From assembly GCF_022747945.1 (NCBI RefSeq), contig NZ_JALDST010000001.1:3596001-3660000 (forward strand): 64,000 bases of DNA, given 5' to 3'. Positions 33,711-41,753 of the stretch are shown one piece after another (positions within the stretch are counted from its first letter, which is position 1; each line of letters opens with the position of its first letter). Source of the stretch: Micromonospora sp. R77 (GTDB taxonomy: Bacteria; Actinomycetota; Actinomycetes; Mycobacteriales; Micromonosporaceae). Made by a program: the position numbers and the translations under genes. Under the pieces are notes generated by a model. That model ran no database searches and was not told where the DNA came from. It worked only from the letters and a program-made list of their open reading frames with translations.

Positions 33711-34958
33711 TCAGGCGAAGACGGGGTCCGGGTGGGGGTCGGTGTCGGGTGCGGGGGGCCGGCCGAGGGCCGGGTCGGCGGCGCCCCGGGCGGCGTGCCG
33801 GGCGAGCAGCACCCAGTTGGTGCCGGCGAGGGCACCGAGCAGCAGGGTGAAGCCGATCAGCGAGGCGAGCATCACGCCGGGACCGACCGGGGAGACCGCC
33901 TGACCGGTGGGCAGCAGCCCGTACGCCACCCAGGGCTGGCGACCCACCTCCCGGGCGATCCAGCCGAGCAGCACCGCGACGAAGGGCAGCGGCAGGGCGA
34001 GCAGGATCAGCCAGAGCGGGAAGCGCAGCCGGATGATCGCGTCCCGGGCGAGCAGCGGCACCAGCAGCAGGCCGGCGAAGAGCGCGAACCCGATCAGGAT
34101 CATGAAGCCGAGCCCGACGCTGGAGAGCACCGGCGGGGTGTAGTCGCCGGGGCCGAACCGCGCGGTCCACCCGGCGACCAGCGCGTCCCGGCCGGGGCCG
34201 CCGCCGTACTTCGTCGGCTGCACCCGGTTGATCGGGCCGAACTGGGCGAAGCCGAAGCCGATCAGGAAGACCACCGAGACCGCGGCGGTGAGCACCCCGA
34301 GCCGCAGCGCCGTCCGGTGCAGGTCGAAGTCTGGGGTACGCCGGAGCAGGTGCCAGGCGCTCACCGCCGCCATCAGCATGCCGCCGGCGACCAGCCCGGC
34401 GGAGACCACGTGGCCGAGGGCGAAGCCGAGGGTGGGGTTGGTGAGCAGCGCGCCGAAGTCGGTGAGGTGGGCGACGCCGTCGCGCAGTTCGTAGCCGACC
34501 GGGTGCTGCAGCCAGGAGTTGGCCACCATGATCCAGAACGCCGAGGCGTACGCGGTCAGCGCCACGCCCCAGAGCAGCGCGAGGTGTACGCCCCGACGCA
34601 GCCGGTGCCAGCCGAAGATCCACATGCCGAGGAACGTCGACTCGAGGAAGAACGCGACCAGCGTCTCCATGGCCAGCGGGGCACCGAAGACGTTGCCGAC
34701 GTAGCGGGACAGCCCGCTCCAGTTCAGCCCGAACTGGAACTCCATCACGATGCCGGTGGCGATGCCGAGCACGTAGTTGATCACGTAGAGCTGGCCCCAG
34801 AAGCGGGTCAGGCGCTCGTAGACCGGCTTGCCGGTGACGAGGGCTGCGGTCTGCAGCCCCACCAGCAGGGTGACCAGACCCAGGGTGACCACCACGAAGA
34901 GGAAGTGGATCGAGGTGGTGGTGGCGAACTGGAGGCGGGCGAGGAGCAGGGTGTCCAT
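33711..34958 (-). CDS. cydA: Cytochrome bd ubiquinol/menaquinol oxidase subunit I
   Basis: 415 residues from ATG 34958, with GGGGAG eight bases upstream. It carries hemes b558, b595 and d and oxidises quinol at low oxygen. Visible landmarks: LARLQFATTTSIHFLFVVVTLG with the early heme His, GIVMEFQFGLNW, LESTFLGMWIFGWHRL, and the quinol-side loop containing NRVQPTKYGGGPG. The Q-loop region is short, as in other actinobacterial CydA proteins. The C terminus is a Pro/Asp-rich tail. First gene of cydABDC, immediately downstream of the M56/BlaI pair on the same strand. Confidence 0.93.
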   Translation of the reverse strand: MDTLLLARLQFATTTSIHFLFVVVTLGLVTLLVGLQTAALVTGKPVYERLTRFWGQLYVINYVLGIATGIVMEFQFGLNWSGLSRYVGNVFGAPLAMETLVAFFLESTFLGMWIFGWHRLRRGVHLALLWGVALTAYASAFWIMVANSWLQHPVGYELRDGVAHLTDFGALLTNPTLGFALGHVVSAGLVAGGMLMAAVSAWHLLRRTPDFDLHRTALRLGVLTAAVSVVFLIGFGFAQFGPINRVQPTKYGGGPGRDALVAGWTARFGPGDYTPPVLSSVGLGFMILIGFALFAGLLLVPLLARDAIIRLRFPLWLILLALPLPFVAVLLGWIAREVGRQPWVAYGLLPTGQAVSPVGPGVMLASLIGFTLLLGALAGTNWVLLARHAARGAADPALGRPPAPDTDPHPDPVFA

Positions 34959-35061
34959 GGTCGATCTCCCCACGGGTTGGCTCGCTTTAGATAGGCACCC
35001 TACACGTAAGATCGCTACCTATGGGGACCGCCGGTCGCCGGGTGGGGTGCGGACCGTGAGG
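34959..35061 (-). promoter_or_regulatory. Upstream region of cydABDC
   Basis: 103 bases, more A+T-rich than its surroundings. On the minus strand TAGGGT and TATCTA are possible -10 boxes. ATAGG (34991-34995) and CCTAT form an interrupted inverted repeat across the region, and CTACACGTAAG contains a partial CTAC/GTA dyad that loosely resembles the CTAC-N5-GTAG dyad just upstream of blaI. Evidence for a shared BlaI operator is weak. Confidence 0.35.
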
Positions 35062-35967
35062 TCAGCTCAGGAACATCGAGATCGGCATCGCGACCAGGGT
35101 GGCCGCCACCGTCAGCGCGGTCGCGCCGATCAACCGGGGCGGCCGGCCCGCCACCAGCAGTCGCCGCACCCGTACGTCCAGGTCGCGGTCGCCCAGGCCG
35201 AGCGTCCCGGCCGGGGTGATCCGGTCCCCGCAGGCGGCGAACCGGCGCAGCGCACCGGCCAGCGGCGCCTCGGCGTGCAGCTCGCGGGCCTTGTCGTCGG
35301 CGCGCATCTCGACCAGCAGCGCCACCCGCTCGTACGCCTCCCGGACCCAGCCGAACCACGGCAGCGCCCGGCAGAGCGCGGTGAACGGCAGCAGCACCAG
35401 GTCGTGCCGCTCCTGCGCGTGCGCCCGCTCGTGGGTGAGCACCGCCGCCAGCTCGGCGCGGTCCAGCAGGCTCAGCGTGCCGGCGCTGACCACCACCCGA
35501 GGCTTCATCCCCGGCAGGCAGTACGCCGCCGCACTCGGGTGGTCCAGCACCAGCGCGCCGGGCACCGTGGGGTCGCGGCGGGCGACCAGGGTGAGTAGGT
35601 CCCGGTGCCGGCGCTGGGCCCGTACGCTCGCGTGGACGCTGCGGACGGTCGTGGTGACCAGCACCGCGCCGATGCCGAAGCCGACCCCGACCAGCCCGAG
35701 GTGCACGGCGCCCAGCCCGGCCGGGAGGGTGCCGTGCAGCAGGTCGGTGGCGAGTGCCAGCAGTGCGCCGCCGGTCGGCCGGTCGTAGGCGGCCAGGCCG
35801 AGCGCCATCGGCACGCCCATCGCGGAGAGGCCGAGCGCCAGCCCGACCGCCTGCCAGCAGACGATGGCGACCCGGGGTGCGGCCCACGGCCAGGTGGAGT
35901 GGGACAGGGCCTGCGCGGTGAGATAGCAGGCCAGCATCGACGCGGCGAAGTGCAGGGCGTACGCCAC
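35062..35967 (-). CDS. M56-family (BlaR1-type) membrane metallopeptidase
   Basis: 301 residues from GTG 35967. Three N-terminal helices and a C-terminal one frame a cytosolic zinc-protease domain with the HExxH motif (VLTHERAHAQERHDL) and a downstream EMRAD that supplies the third ligand. YCLPGMKPRVVVSAGTL is the conserved strand before it. In BlaR1/MecR1 such a domain cleaves the partner repressor; here there is no penicillin-binding sensor domain. It follows the BlaI gene by about 10 bases, forming a sensor-protease/repressor pair directly upstream of cydABDC. Confidence 0.88.
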   Translation of the reverse strand: MAYALHFAASMLACYLTAQALSHSTWPWAAPRVAIVCWQAVGLALGLSAMGVPMALGLAAYDRPTGGALLALATDLLHGTLPAGLGAVHLGLVGVGFGIGAVLVTTTVRSVHASVRAQRRHRDLLTLVARRDPTVPGALVLDHPSAAAYCLPGMKPRVVVSAGTLSLLDRAELAAVLTHERAHAQERHDLVLLPFTALCRALPWFGWVREAYERVALLVEMRADDKARELHAEAPLAGALRRFAACGDRITPAGTLGLGDRDLDVRVRRLLVAGRPPRLIGATALTVAATLVAMPISMFLS

Positions 35968-35977
35968 GGTCGTCGCC

Positions 35978-36500
35978 CTACCGGTCCGTCGCCTCGTCGG
36001 CGGCGCGGGCCCGCCCGGCCCGGGGATCCCCGACGCGGTCGGTCAGCCCGGCCGGTCGGTCGGCGGGCCCGGTCGGCCCGGCCTGTCGCTCGGTGGACCC
36101 GGCCCGTCCCGCCGGTCGGTCGGCGGGCCCGGTCAGCCCGGCCGTCGGCACCCAGGGCGGCGCGCAGCACCTCGGCCTCGGTGCCGGTGACCGAGCGGGC
36201 GAAGCGCACCAGCGCGGCGTCCCGGCTGCCGCCCAGGTCGAGGGCGTCGAGCATGAGCTGGGCGATGTGCGCCTCGCGGCTGGCGGCCGGCCGGTAACGC
36301 CAGGCCCGCCCCTCGCGTTCGCGCTGCACCATGCCCTTGCCGGCGAGCCGGTCGAGCACCGTCATCACCGTCGTGTACGCCAGCTCGCGCCCGTCCAGCG
36401 CGTCGGCGACCTCCCGCACGGTGACCCCGTCCGACGTGCCCGGGACCACGTCCCACAACACGTCCATCACCGCCCGCTCAAGATCCCCCAACCGCGTCAC
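35978..36500 (-). CDS. blaI: BlaI/MecI/CopY-family transcriptional repressor (3' boundary uncertain)
   Basis: Starts at GTG 36500 with GGGGGT next to it. The first 115 residues are a clear BlaI winged helix: LGDLERAVMDVLWDV, VTVREVADALDGRELAYTTVMTVLDRLAGKG, WRYRPAASREAHIAQLML. After LRAALGADGR the open frame would run 460 bases into the M56 gene. One extra base near CCC 36137-36139 would instead give a 173-residue protein stopping at TAG 35978-35980, just before the M56 start. One missing base would stop it after about 122 residues, a common BlaI length. The tail lies in a 60-base direct repeat. It represses genes until cleaved by the M56 partner. Confidence 0.82.
36051..36142. repeat. Direct repeat with 60-base period in the blaI 3' region
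   Basis: A 33-base G+C-rich segment beginning GCCGGTCGGTCGGCGGGCC at 36051 recurs at 36111 with one mismatch. The period equals 20 codons, consistent with an in-frame coding duplication (GPADRPAG units). Confidence 0.75.
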
Positions 36501-36606
36501 ACCCCCAATCCTACCTCCCGTAGTAGACCCCCACCGCCCCACCCGACCCGCCCCACCCGACCCGCCCCATCCCGCCCCGCCTCGGCCTTCGAAGGGCCTC
36601 GAACAC

Positions 36607-36646
36607 GGAAAGAGTGGCCTCCGCCCACGCGGAAGCCACTCTTTCC
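36607..36646 (-). terminator. Hairpin after the aldehyde dehydrogenase operon
   Basis: An 18-bp stem with one mismatch (36607-36624 with 36629-36646) and a 4-base loop, 108 bases past the stop at 36755. The outer stem GGAAAGAGTGGC resembles that of the hairpin at 40800, so both may belong to one family of elements. Confidence 0.65.
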
Positions 36647-36754
36647 CTGAACCAGTGCGGATCTTGAGCGCACTCCCGCCCCGAAGGACAACGGGAGGCG
36701 GCCCTCAGCAGGGACTCAACGAGAGGCAACCCGGCTGACCGGACCCTCCACAGC

Positions 36755-37579
36755 TCACACCCCCTTGGGATGCCAGACCGTCTTCGTCTCCAACAGCACA
36801 GTCATCCGGCTGACCCCCGGACCGGCGAACCAGTCGTGGTCGGCCGGTGCGGGCCGGAGCACCCGCTTCAGGTTCTCCGCGGCCTTGACCTCCAGGTCGA
36901 CGGCCAGCTCGGCGTCGGTCACCCCGGTCAGGTCGATCGCGTTGACGTCCATGTGCGCGGCCAGCGTCGGCACCGTCTCGGTGATCCTCCCGGTGAGGAT
37001 GTTGACCACACCGCCGGGCAGGTCGGAGGTGGCCAGCACCTCGGCCAGGGTCACCGCCGCCAGCGGCGCCGCCGGGGAGGCGGCCACCACCACCGTGTTG
37101 CCGGTGACGATCGCCGGGGCGATCACGCTGACCAGGCCGAGCAGTGCCGGCTGCTCCGGGGCCACCACGGCCACCACGCCGGTCGGCTCGGGCGCCGAGA
37201 GGTTGAAGTACGGCCCGGCGACCGGGTTCGCGCCGCCGTACACCTGGGCGAGCTTGTCGGCCCAGCCGGCGTACCAGACCCAGCGGTCGATCGCGGCGTC
37301 GACCTCGTCGGCCGGCAGGCCGAGGGCGACGAACTGGTCGCGCCGGCCCTCCAGCATCTCGGCGACCCGGTAGAGGATCTGACCCCGGTTGTACGCGGTC
37401 GCCCCGGCCCACCCCTTCACGGCGGCGCGGGCGGCGACGACGGCGTCCCGCGCGTCCTTGCGGGAGGCCAGGGAGACGTTGGAGTCCTGCACGAGATACG
37501 ACCGTCCCGACTCACTGCGGGGGAACTTGCCCCCGATGAAGAGCTTGTACGTCTTGCGTACCGCGACCCGCTCAGACAT
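36755..37579 (-). CDS. Half-length aldehyde dehydrogenase-like protein
   Basis: 274 residues from ATG 37579, overlapping the upstream dehydrogenase gene by 8 bases. It matches the NAD-binding half of aldehyde dehydrogenases: YKLFIGGKFPRSESGRSY, VAARAAVKGWAGATAYNRGQILYRVAEML, YAGWADKLAQVYGG, PEPTGVVAVVAPEQPALLG, and IDLTGVTDAELAVDLE. The catalytic domain with the active-site Cys is absent, and the general-base Glu region (xLELGGK) is not recognisable. The open, coupled frame and intact start argue for a real short protein, perhaps a non-catalytic partner or regulator of the full-length enzyme, rather than a frameshift remnant. Confidence 0.75.
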   Translation of the reverse strand: MSERVAVRKTYKLFIGGKFPRSESGRSYLVQDSNVSLASRKDARDAVVAARAAVKGWAGATAYNRGQILYRVAEMLEGRRDQFVALGLPADEVDAAIDRWVWYAGWADKLAQVYGGANPVAGPYFNLSAPEPTGVVAVVAPEQPALLGLVSVIAPAIVTGNTVVVAASPAAPLAAVTLAEVLATSDLPGGVVNILTGRITETVPTLAAHMDVNAIDLTGVTDAELAVDLEVKAAENLKRVLRPAPADHDWFAGPGVSRMTVLLETKTVWHPKGV

Positions 37580-39002
37580 TGAGGTAGCCCTCCAGCCCGT
37601 GCCGGCCGCCCTCGCGACCGTAGCCCGACTCCTTGTAGCCGCCGAACGGCGAGGTGGGGTCGAACTTGTTGAACGTGTTGGCCCAGACCACCCCGGCGCG
37701 CAGCCGGTCGGCCAGCCAGAGGATCCGGGAACCCTTGTCGGTCCAGATCCCGGCCGACAGCCCGTACGGCGTGTTGTTGGCCTTCTCGACGGCCTCGGCG
37801 GGCGTGCGGAACGTGAGCACCGACAGCACCGGCCCGAAGATCTCCTCACGGGCGATCCGGTGCGCCTGGGTGACCCCGGTGAAGATGGTCGGCGCGAACC
37901 AGAAGCCCCGCTCGGGCAGCTCGCAGGCGGGCGACCAGCGCTCGGCGCCCTCGGCGGAGCCGGCGTCCGACAGCTCGCGGATCCGCTCCAGCTGGGCGGC
38001 CGAGTTGATCGCGCCGATGTCGGTGTTCTTGTCCAGCGGGTCACCGACCCGCAGCTGGGCCATCCGCCGCTTCAGCGACTCCAGCACCTGCTCGGCGACG
38101 TTCTCCTGGATCAGCAGCCGGGAGCCGGCGCAGCAGACGTGCCCCTGGTTGAAGAAGATGCCGTTGACGATCCCCTCGACGGCCTGGTCGACCGGGGCGT
38201 CGTCGAAGACGATGTTGGCGGCCTTGCCGCCGAGCTCCAGGGTGAGCTTCTTGCGGGTGCCGGCGACCGACCGGGCGATGGCCCGGCCGACCTCGGTGGA
38301 GCCGGTGAAGGCCACCTTGTCGACGCCCGCGTGCTCGACCAGCGCGCGGCCGGTGTCGCCGGCGCCGGTGACGATGTTGACCACGCCGGCCGGCAGGTCG
38401 GCCTGCTGGCAGATCTCGGCGAAGAGCAGCGCGGTCAGCGGGGTCGTCTCGGCCGGCTTGAGCACCACCGTGTTGCCGGCGGCGAGCGCCGGGGCGATCT
38501 TCCAGGCCAGCATGAGCAGCGGGAAGTTCCACGGGATGACCTGCGCGGCGACGCCGAGCGGCTTCGGGTCCGGCCCGAACCCGGCGTGCTCCAGCTTGTC
38601 GGCCCAGCCCGCGTAGTAGAAGAAGTGCGCGGCGACCAGGGGCAGGTCGACGTCGCGGGACTCCTTGATCGGCTTGCCGTTGTCCAGCGACTCCAGCACG
38701 GCCAGCTCGCGGGAGCGCTCCTGGATGATCCGGGCGATCCGGTACAGGTACTTGGCCCGGTCGCGGCCCGGCATCGGACCCCAGACCTGCTCGTACGCCG
38801 TCCGGGCGGCCCGGACCGCGCGGTCCACGTCCTCGGCGTCGGCCTCGGCGACCTCGGCGAGGACCTCCTCGGAGGCCGGGTTGATCGACTTGAAGCTGCC
38901 ACCGCCGGTCGGGTCGACGAACTCACCGTCGACGAAGAGCCCGTAGGAGGCTTTCAGGTCCACCACCGAGCGGGACTCGGGGGCGGGTGCGTACTCGAAC
39001 AT
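37572..39002 (-). CDS. NAD-dependent aldehyde dehydrogenase
   Basis: 476 residues from ATG 39002 (GTG 39005 is one codon earlier). It has the complete fold: VPWNFPL-type IPWNFPLLMLAWKIAPAL, FTGSTEVGRAIA, general base in LTLELGGKAANIV, the catalytic Cys in FNQGHVCCAGSRL, EEIFGPVLSV and PFGGYKESGYGRE near the C terminus. It starts 5 bases after the deoC stop. The obvious substrate is acetaldehyde released by DeoC from deoxyribose-5-phosphate, giving acetate. Specificity is inferred from context. Confidence 0.9.
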   Translation of the reverse strand: MFEYAPAPESRSVVDLKASYGLFVDGEFVDPTGGGSFKSINPASEEVLAEVAEADAEDVDRAVRAARTAYEQVWGPMPGRDRAKYLYRIARIIQERSRELAVLESLDNGKPIKESRDVDLPLVAAHFFYYAGWADKLEHAGFGPDPKPLGVAAQVIPWNFPLLMLAWKIAPALAAGNTVVLKPAETTPLTALLFAEICQQADLPAGVVNIVTGAGDTGRALVEHAGVDKVAFTGSTEVGRAIARSVAGTRKKLTLELGGKAANIVFDDAPVDQAVEGIVNGIFFNQGHVCCAGSRLLIQENVAEQVLESLKRRMAQLRVGDPLDKNTDIGAINSAAQLERIRELSDAGSAEGAERWSPACELPERGFWFAPTIFTGVTQAHRIAREEIFGPVLSVLTFRTPAEAVEKANNTPYGLSAGIWTDKGSRILWLADRLRAGVVWANTFNKFDPTSPFGGYKESGYGREGGRHGLEGYLNV

Positions 39003-39007
39003 CACGC

Positions 39008-39967
39008 TCAGTCCAGGGTGAAGTAGTCGGGACCGGAGTAGACGCCGGTCGTCAGCTTGGTGCGCTGCATGAGCAAGTCGTTCAGCAGGCTGGACGCGCC
39101 GAAGCGGAACCAGTCCGGGTCCAGCCAGTCCGCGCCGACGGTCTCGTTGACCATCACCAGGTACTTGATCGCGTCCTTGGTGTTCTTGATCCCGCCGGCC
39201 GGCTTCACGCCGACCTGCCGGCCGGTGGCGGCGCGGAAGTCGCGGACCGCCTCCAGCATCACCAGGGTCACCGGCAGGGTGGCCGCGACCGGCACCTTGC
39301 CGGTGGAGGTCTTGATGAAGTCGCCGCCGGCCAGCATGGCCAGCCAGGAGGCCCGCCGCACGTTGTCGTAGGTGGCCAGCTCGCCGGTCTCCAGGATCAC
39401 CTTGAGGTGGGCGTCCCCGCAGGCTTCCTTGGTCGCGACGATCTCGTCGTAGACCTCGGAGTAGCGGCCGGCCAGGAACGCGCCCCGGTTGATCACCATG
39501 TCGATCTCGTCGGCGCCGGCCTCGACGGCCGCCCGGACGTCGGCCAGCTTGATCTCCAGCGGGGCCTGGCCGGACGGGAAGGAGGTCGCCACGCTGGCCA
39601 GGTGGACGGCCGAGCCGCGCAGCACCTCGGCCACGTACGGGACCATCGCCGGGTAGACGCAGACCGCGCCGACGTGCGGGCAGGACGGGTCCGCCGGGTC
39701 GGGGCGCAGCGCCTTGGTGGCGAGCGCCCGCACCTTGCCGGGGGTGTCCGCGCCTTCCAGGGTGGTCAGGTCGACCATCCGGATCGCCAGGTCGATGGCC
39801 TGGGCCTTGGCGGTGGTCTTGATGGAGCGGGTGCCGAGCTGTGCCGCCCGCTGCTCCGCGCCGACCTGGTCCACGCCGGGCAGGCCGTGCAGGAAGGTCC
39901 GCAGAGCGGTCTCGGATCGTCCCAGCTCGGAGAGGTCCGACCGGGCCGACGTCGCTGTCGCCGTCAT
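39008..39967 (-). CDS. deoC: Deoxyribose-phosphate aldolase
   Basis: Splits 2-deoxyribose-5-phosphate into glyceraldehyde-3-phosphate and acetaldehyde. 319 residues from ATG 39967; ATG 39985 lies upstream of the -10 box and is rejected. Motifs: GAVCVYPAMVPYV, GADEIDMVINRGAFLAG, KVILETGEL, the Schiff-base lysine in GGDFIKTSTGK, and GVKPAGGIKN. The N terminus is about 60 residues longer than E. coli DeoC, as in other actinobacteria. First gene of an operon with two dehydrogenase-like genes; it completes the deoxynucleoside pathway with deoA and the phosphopentomutase-like gene. Confidence 0.93.
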   Translation of the reverse strand: MTATATSARSDLSELGRSETALRTFLHGLPGVDQVGAEQRAAQLGTRSIKTTAKAQAIDLAIRMVDLTTLEGADTPGKVRALATKALRPDPADPSCPHVGAVCVYPAMVPYVAEVLRGSAVHLASVATSFPSGQAPLEIKLADVRAAVEAGADEIDMVINRGAFLAGRYSEVYDEIVATKEACGDAHLKVILETGELATYDNVRRASWLAMLAGGDFIKTSTGKVPVAATLPVTLVMLEAVRDFRAATGRQVGVKPAGGIKNTKDAIKYLVMVNETVGADWLDPDWFRFGASSLLNDLLMQRTKLTTGVYSGPDYFTLD

Positions 39968-39974
39968 GCCCCGA

Positions 39975-39980
39975 ATACTA
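39975..39980 (-). promoter_or_regulatory. -10 box of deoC (leaderless type)
   Basis: On the minus strand TAGTAT ends 7 bases before ATG 39967. The box lies between two in-frame ATGs and decides for the second one. Confidence 0.5.
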
Positions 39981-40091
39981 CGCATCCGTGCGTCGCGTGA
40001 TCTTGGTCACGTTCGCTCGGTCGCGGACGCCACACACGTGAGCGGCGTCGCTGGTCACCCCGCACCCGCCGTGCCCCGGGCCGGGGACCGG

Positions 40092-40097
40092 TAGGTT
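40092..40097 (+). promoter_or_regulatory. -10 box of upp (leaderless type)
   Basis: TAGGTT ends 8 bases before GTG 40106; there is no Shine-Dalgarno sequence. Confidence 0.45.
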
Positions 40098-40105
40098 GAG
40101 CGATC

Positions 40106-40738
40106 GTGGACGTACACGTCATTGACCACCCGCTCGCCCAGTCGCGGCTGACCGCCATGCGGGACGCCCGGACCGACTCGTCGACGTTCCGGGCCGCGCT
40201 GCACGAACTCACCACCATGCTGGTGTACGAGGCCGCGCGCACCTTCCCCGTCGAGAAGTACCCGGTGCAGACCCCGGTCACCGGCACCGAGGGCACCCGA
40301 CTGGCCAACCCGCCGCTGCTGGTGCCGGTCCTGCGGGCCGGTCTCGGCATGGCCGACGCCGCGCTCGGGCTGCTGCCGGAGTCGTCGATGGGCTTCGTCG
40401 GCCTGGCCCGCGACGAGCAGACGTACGAGCCGCGCGCCTACATGGAGTCGCTGCCCCGGGACCTGTCCGGCCTGCCGGTGCTGGTCCTCGACCCGATGCT
40501 GGCCACCGGCGGCTCCCTGGAGCACTGCTGCCGGCTGCTCGCCGACCGCGGCTGCACCGACATCACCGTCCTCTGCGTGCTGGCCGCCCCGGTCGGCATC
40601 GAGCGCCTGGAGCGGTCCGGCCTGCCGCTGCGCCTGGTCACCGCCTCCATCGACGAGGGCCTCAACGAGCACAAGTTCATCGTCCCCGGCCTCGGCGACG
40701 CCGGCGACCGCCAGTTCGGCGGCATGCCCCGCTTCTGA
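40106..40738 (+). CDS. upp: Uracil phosphoribosyltransferase
   Basis: Makes UMP from uracil and PRPP, recapturing the base released by thymidine/uridine phosphorolysis. 210 residues, normal length. Motifs: the early [27 protein letters not shown], the PRPP-binding [17 protein letters not shown], and the uracil-binding C terminus [13 protein letters not shown]. It is divergent from deoC and ends 61 bases before a perfect 22-bp hairpin. Confidence 0.95.
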   Translation: MDVHVIDHPLAQSRLTAMRDARTDSSTFRAALHELTTMLVYEAARTFPVEKYPVQTPVTGTEGTRLANPPLLVPVLRAGLGMADAALGLLPESSMGFVGLARDEQTYEPRAYMESLPRDLSGLPVLVLDPMLATGGSLEHCCRLLADRGCTDITVLCVLAAPVGIERLERSGLPLRLVTASIDEGLNEHKFIVPGLGDAGDRQFGGMPRF

Positions 40739-40799
40739 CCCCCACCCCGCCGTCCTCCCGCTCCCCGCGCTCCCCGCGCGCCGCTGCGGAAGCGCCAGT

Positions 40800-40849
40800 T
40801 TCACGGAAAGAGGGCCCATCCCGCCACGGATGGGCCCTCTTTCCGTGAA
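40800..40849 (+). terminator. upp terminator, perfect 22-bp hairpin
   Basis: Positions 40800-40821 pair perfectly with 40828-40849 across a 6-base CGCCAC loop. The outer arm TTCACGGAAAGAG resembles the hairpin at 36607. Confidence 0.75.
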
Positions 40850-40953
40850 TCGGCGCGGTGAACCGGCGGCGTGGTGGGGCGGCGGCGCGGTGGGGCGGCG
40901 TGGTGGATCGGCGTGGTGGGGCGCGTTGGTGCGCGAGGGGTGCGGGGAGGGGA

Positions 40954-40959
40954 TAGCCT
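40954..40959 (+). promoter_or_regulatory. -10 box of the GPP34 gene (leaderless type)
   Basis: TAGCCT ends 8 bases before ATG 40968; no ribosome site follows. Confidence 0.45.
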
Positions 40960-40967
40960 CTCGGGCC

Positions 40968-41645
40968 ATGACTGGTGTTGCGCTCGCCGAAGAGCTGCTG
41001 CTCCTCGCGTATGACGACGAATCCGGCAAGGCGACCATGCCGCGGATCAGCCTCGACCTCGGCATGGCCGCGGCGGTGCTGATCGAGTTGGCGCTGGCCG
41101 GGCGGATCGCGTACGCCGAGGGAAACCTGGCGGTGACCGATCCGGCTCCGGTCGGTGAGCCGATCATCGACGAGGTGCTGGCGCGCGTTGCCGCCGACAC
41201 CCCGCACAGCCCGTCGTCCTGGGTGCAGCGGCTCCGGCACGGCCTGCGCGACCGGATCCTCGGCGACCTGGTCGCCCGGGGCGTGGTGCGGGACGTCGAG
41301 GAGACCGAGCTGGGCTTCATCACCGTGCACCGCTATCCGGTGGTGGACGCCACGGTGGAGAAGGACACCCGGGACCGGCTCGCCGCCGCGCTGACCAGCG
41401 GTCAGCTCCCCGACGAGCGGACCGCCGCGCTGGCCACCCTGGTCGCCGTGCTGCGGATGGAACCGGCGCTCGGCCTGACCGGCACGGCGGCGGACGACGC
41501 CCGCCGCCGGCTGGAGGAGATCGCCAGCGGCGCCGGCTTCTCCGGCAACGTCAGCCTCGACGACTCAGTCGTCCGCCCCTCCATCGGCCTGGTCGTCGCC
41601 GCCCTCGGCCAGGCCGTCGACCAGGCCCTCGGCAAACGTCCCTGA
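40968..41645 (+). CDS. GPP34-family protein (bacterial GOLPH3 homologue)
   Basis: 225 residues spanning the all-helical GPP34 fold: LAEELLLLAYDDESGKA at the N terminus, LDLGMAAAVLIELALAGRI, SSWVQRLRHGLRDRILGDLVARGVV, RYPVVDATVEKDTRDRL and RPSIGLVVAALGQAVDQAL. Eukaryotic members bind phosphatidylinositol-4-phosphate on Golgi membranes. The bacterial role is unknown; actinobacterial genomes often carry several. It lies between upp and the phosphopentomutase-like gene, convergent with the latter. Confidence 0.88.
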   Translation: MTGVALAEELLLLAYDDESGKATMPRISLDLGMAAAVLIELALAGRIAYAEGNLAVTDPAPVGEPIIDEVLARVAADTPHSPSSWVQRLRHGLRDRILGDLVARGVVRDVEETELGFITVHRYPVVDATVEKDTRDRLAAALTSGQLPDERTAALATLVAVLRMEPALGLTGTAADDARRRLEEIASGAGFSGNVSLDDSVVRPSIGLVVAALGQAVDQALGKRP

Positions 41646-41686
41646 CCCCACCCCCCACCGGCCCCACCCGGGCCCTCAGCAGAGTC

Positions 41687-41738
41687 GATCATGGAGTTGG
41701 CGCGGAGAGCGATCTCCGACGCCGCCAACTCCATGATC
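41687..41738. terminator. Bidirectional hairpin between convergent genes
   Basis: A perfect 16-bp stem (41687-41702 with 41723-41738) starting GATCATGGAGTTGGCG, enclosing a second CGGAGA/TCTCCG stem. It lies between two converging genes, 41 bases after one stop and 15 bases from the other. Confidence 0.7.
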
Positions 41739-41753
41739 ACCGGGGGAAGTGGG

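Noticed and set aside
35505..35977. BlaI reading frame continuing into the M56 gene
   Set aside because: It would overlap a well-conserved gene by over 450 bases in another frame and yields an unrelated Arg/Pro/Trp-rich sequence; a local indel is far more likely.
37580..38044. Longer N terminus for the short aldehyde dehydrogenase (429 residues)
   Set aside because: That part is an alternative-frame reading of the full-length dehydrogenase; ATG 37579 gives the family N terminus.
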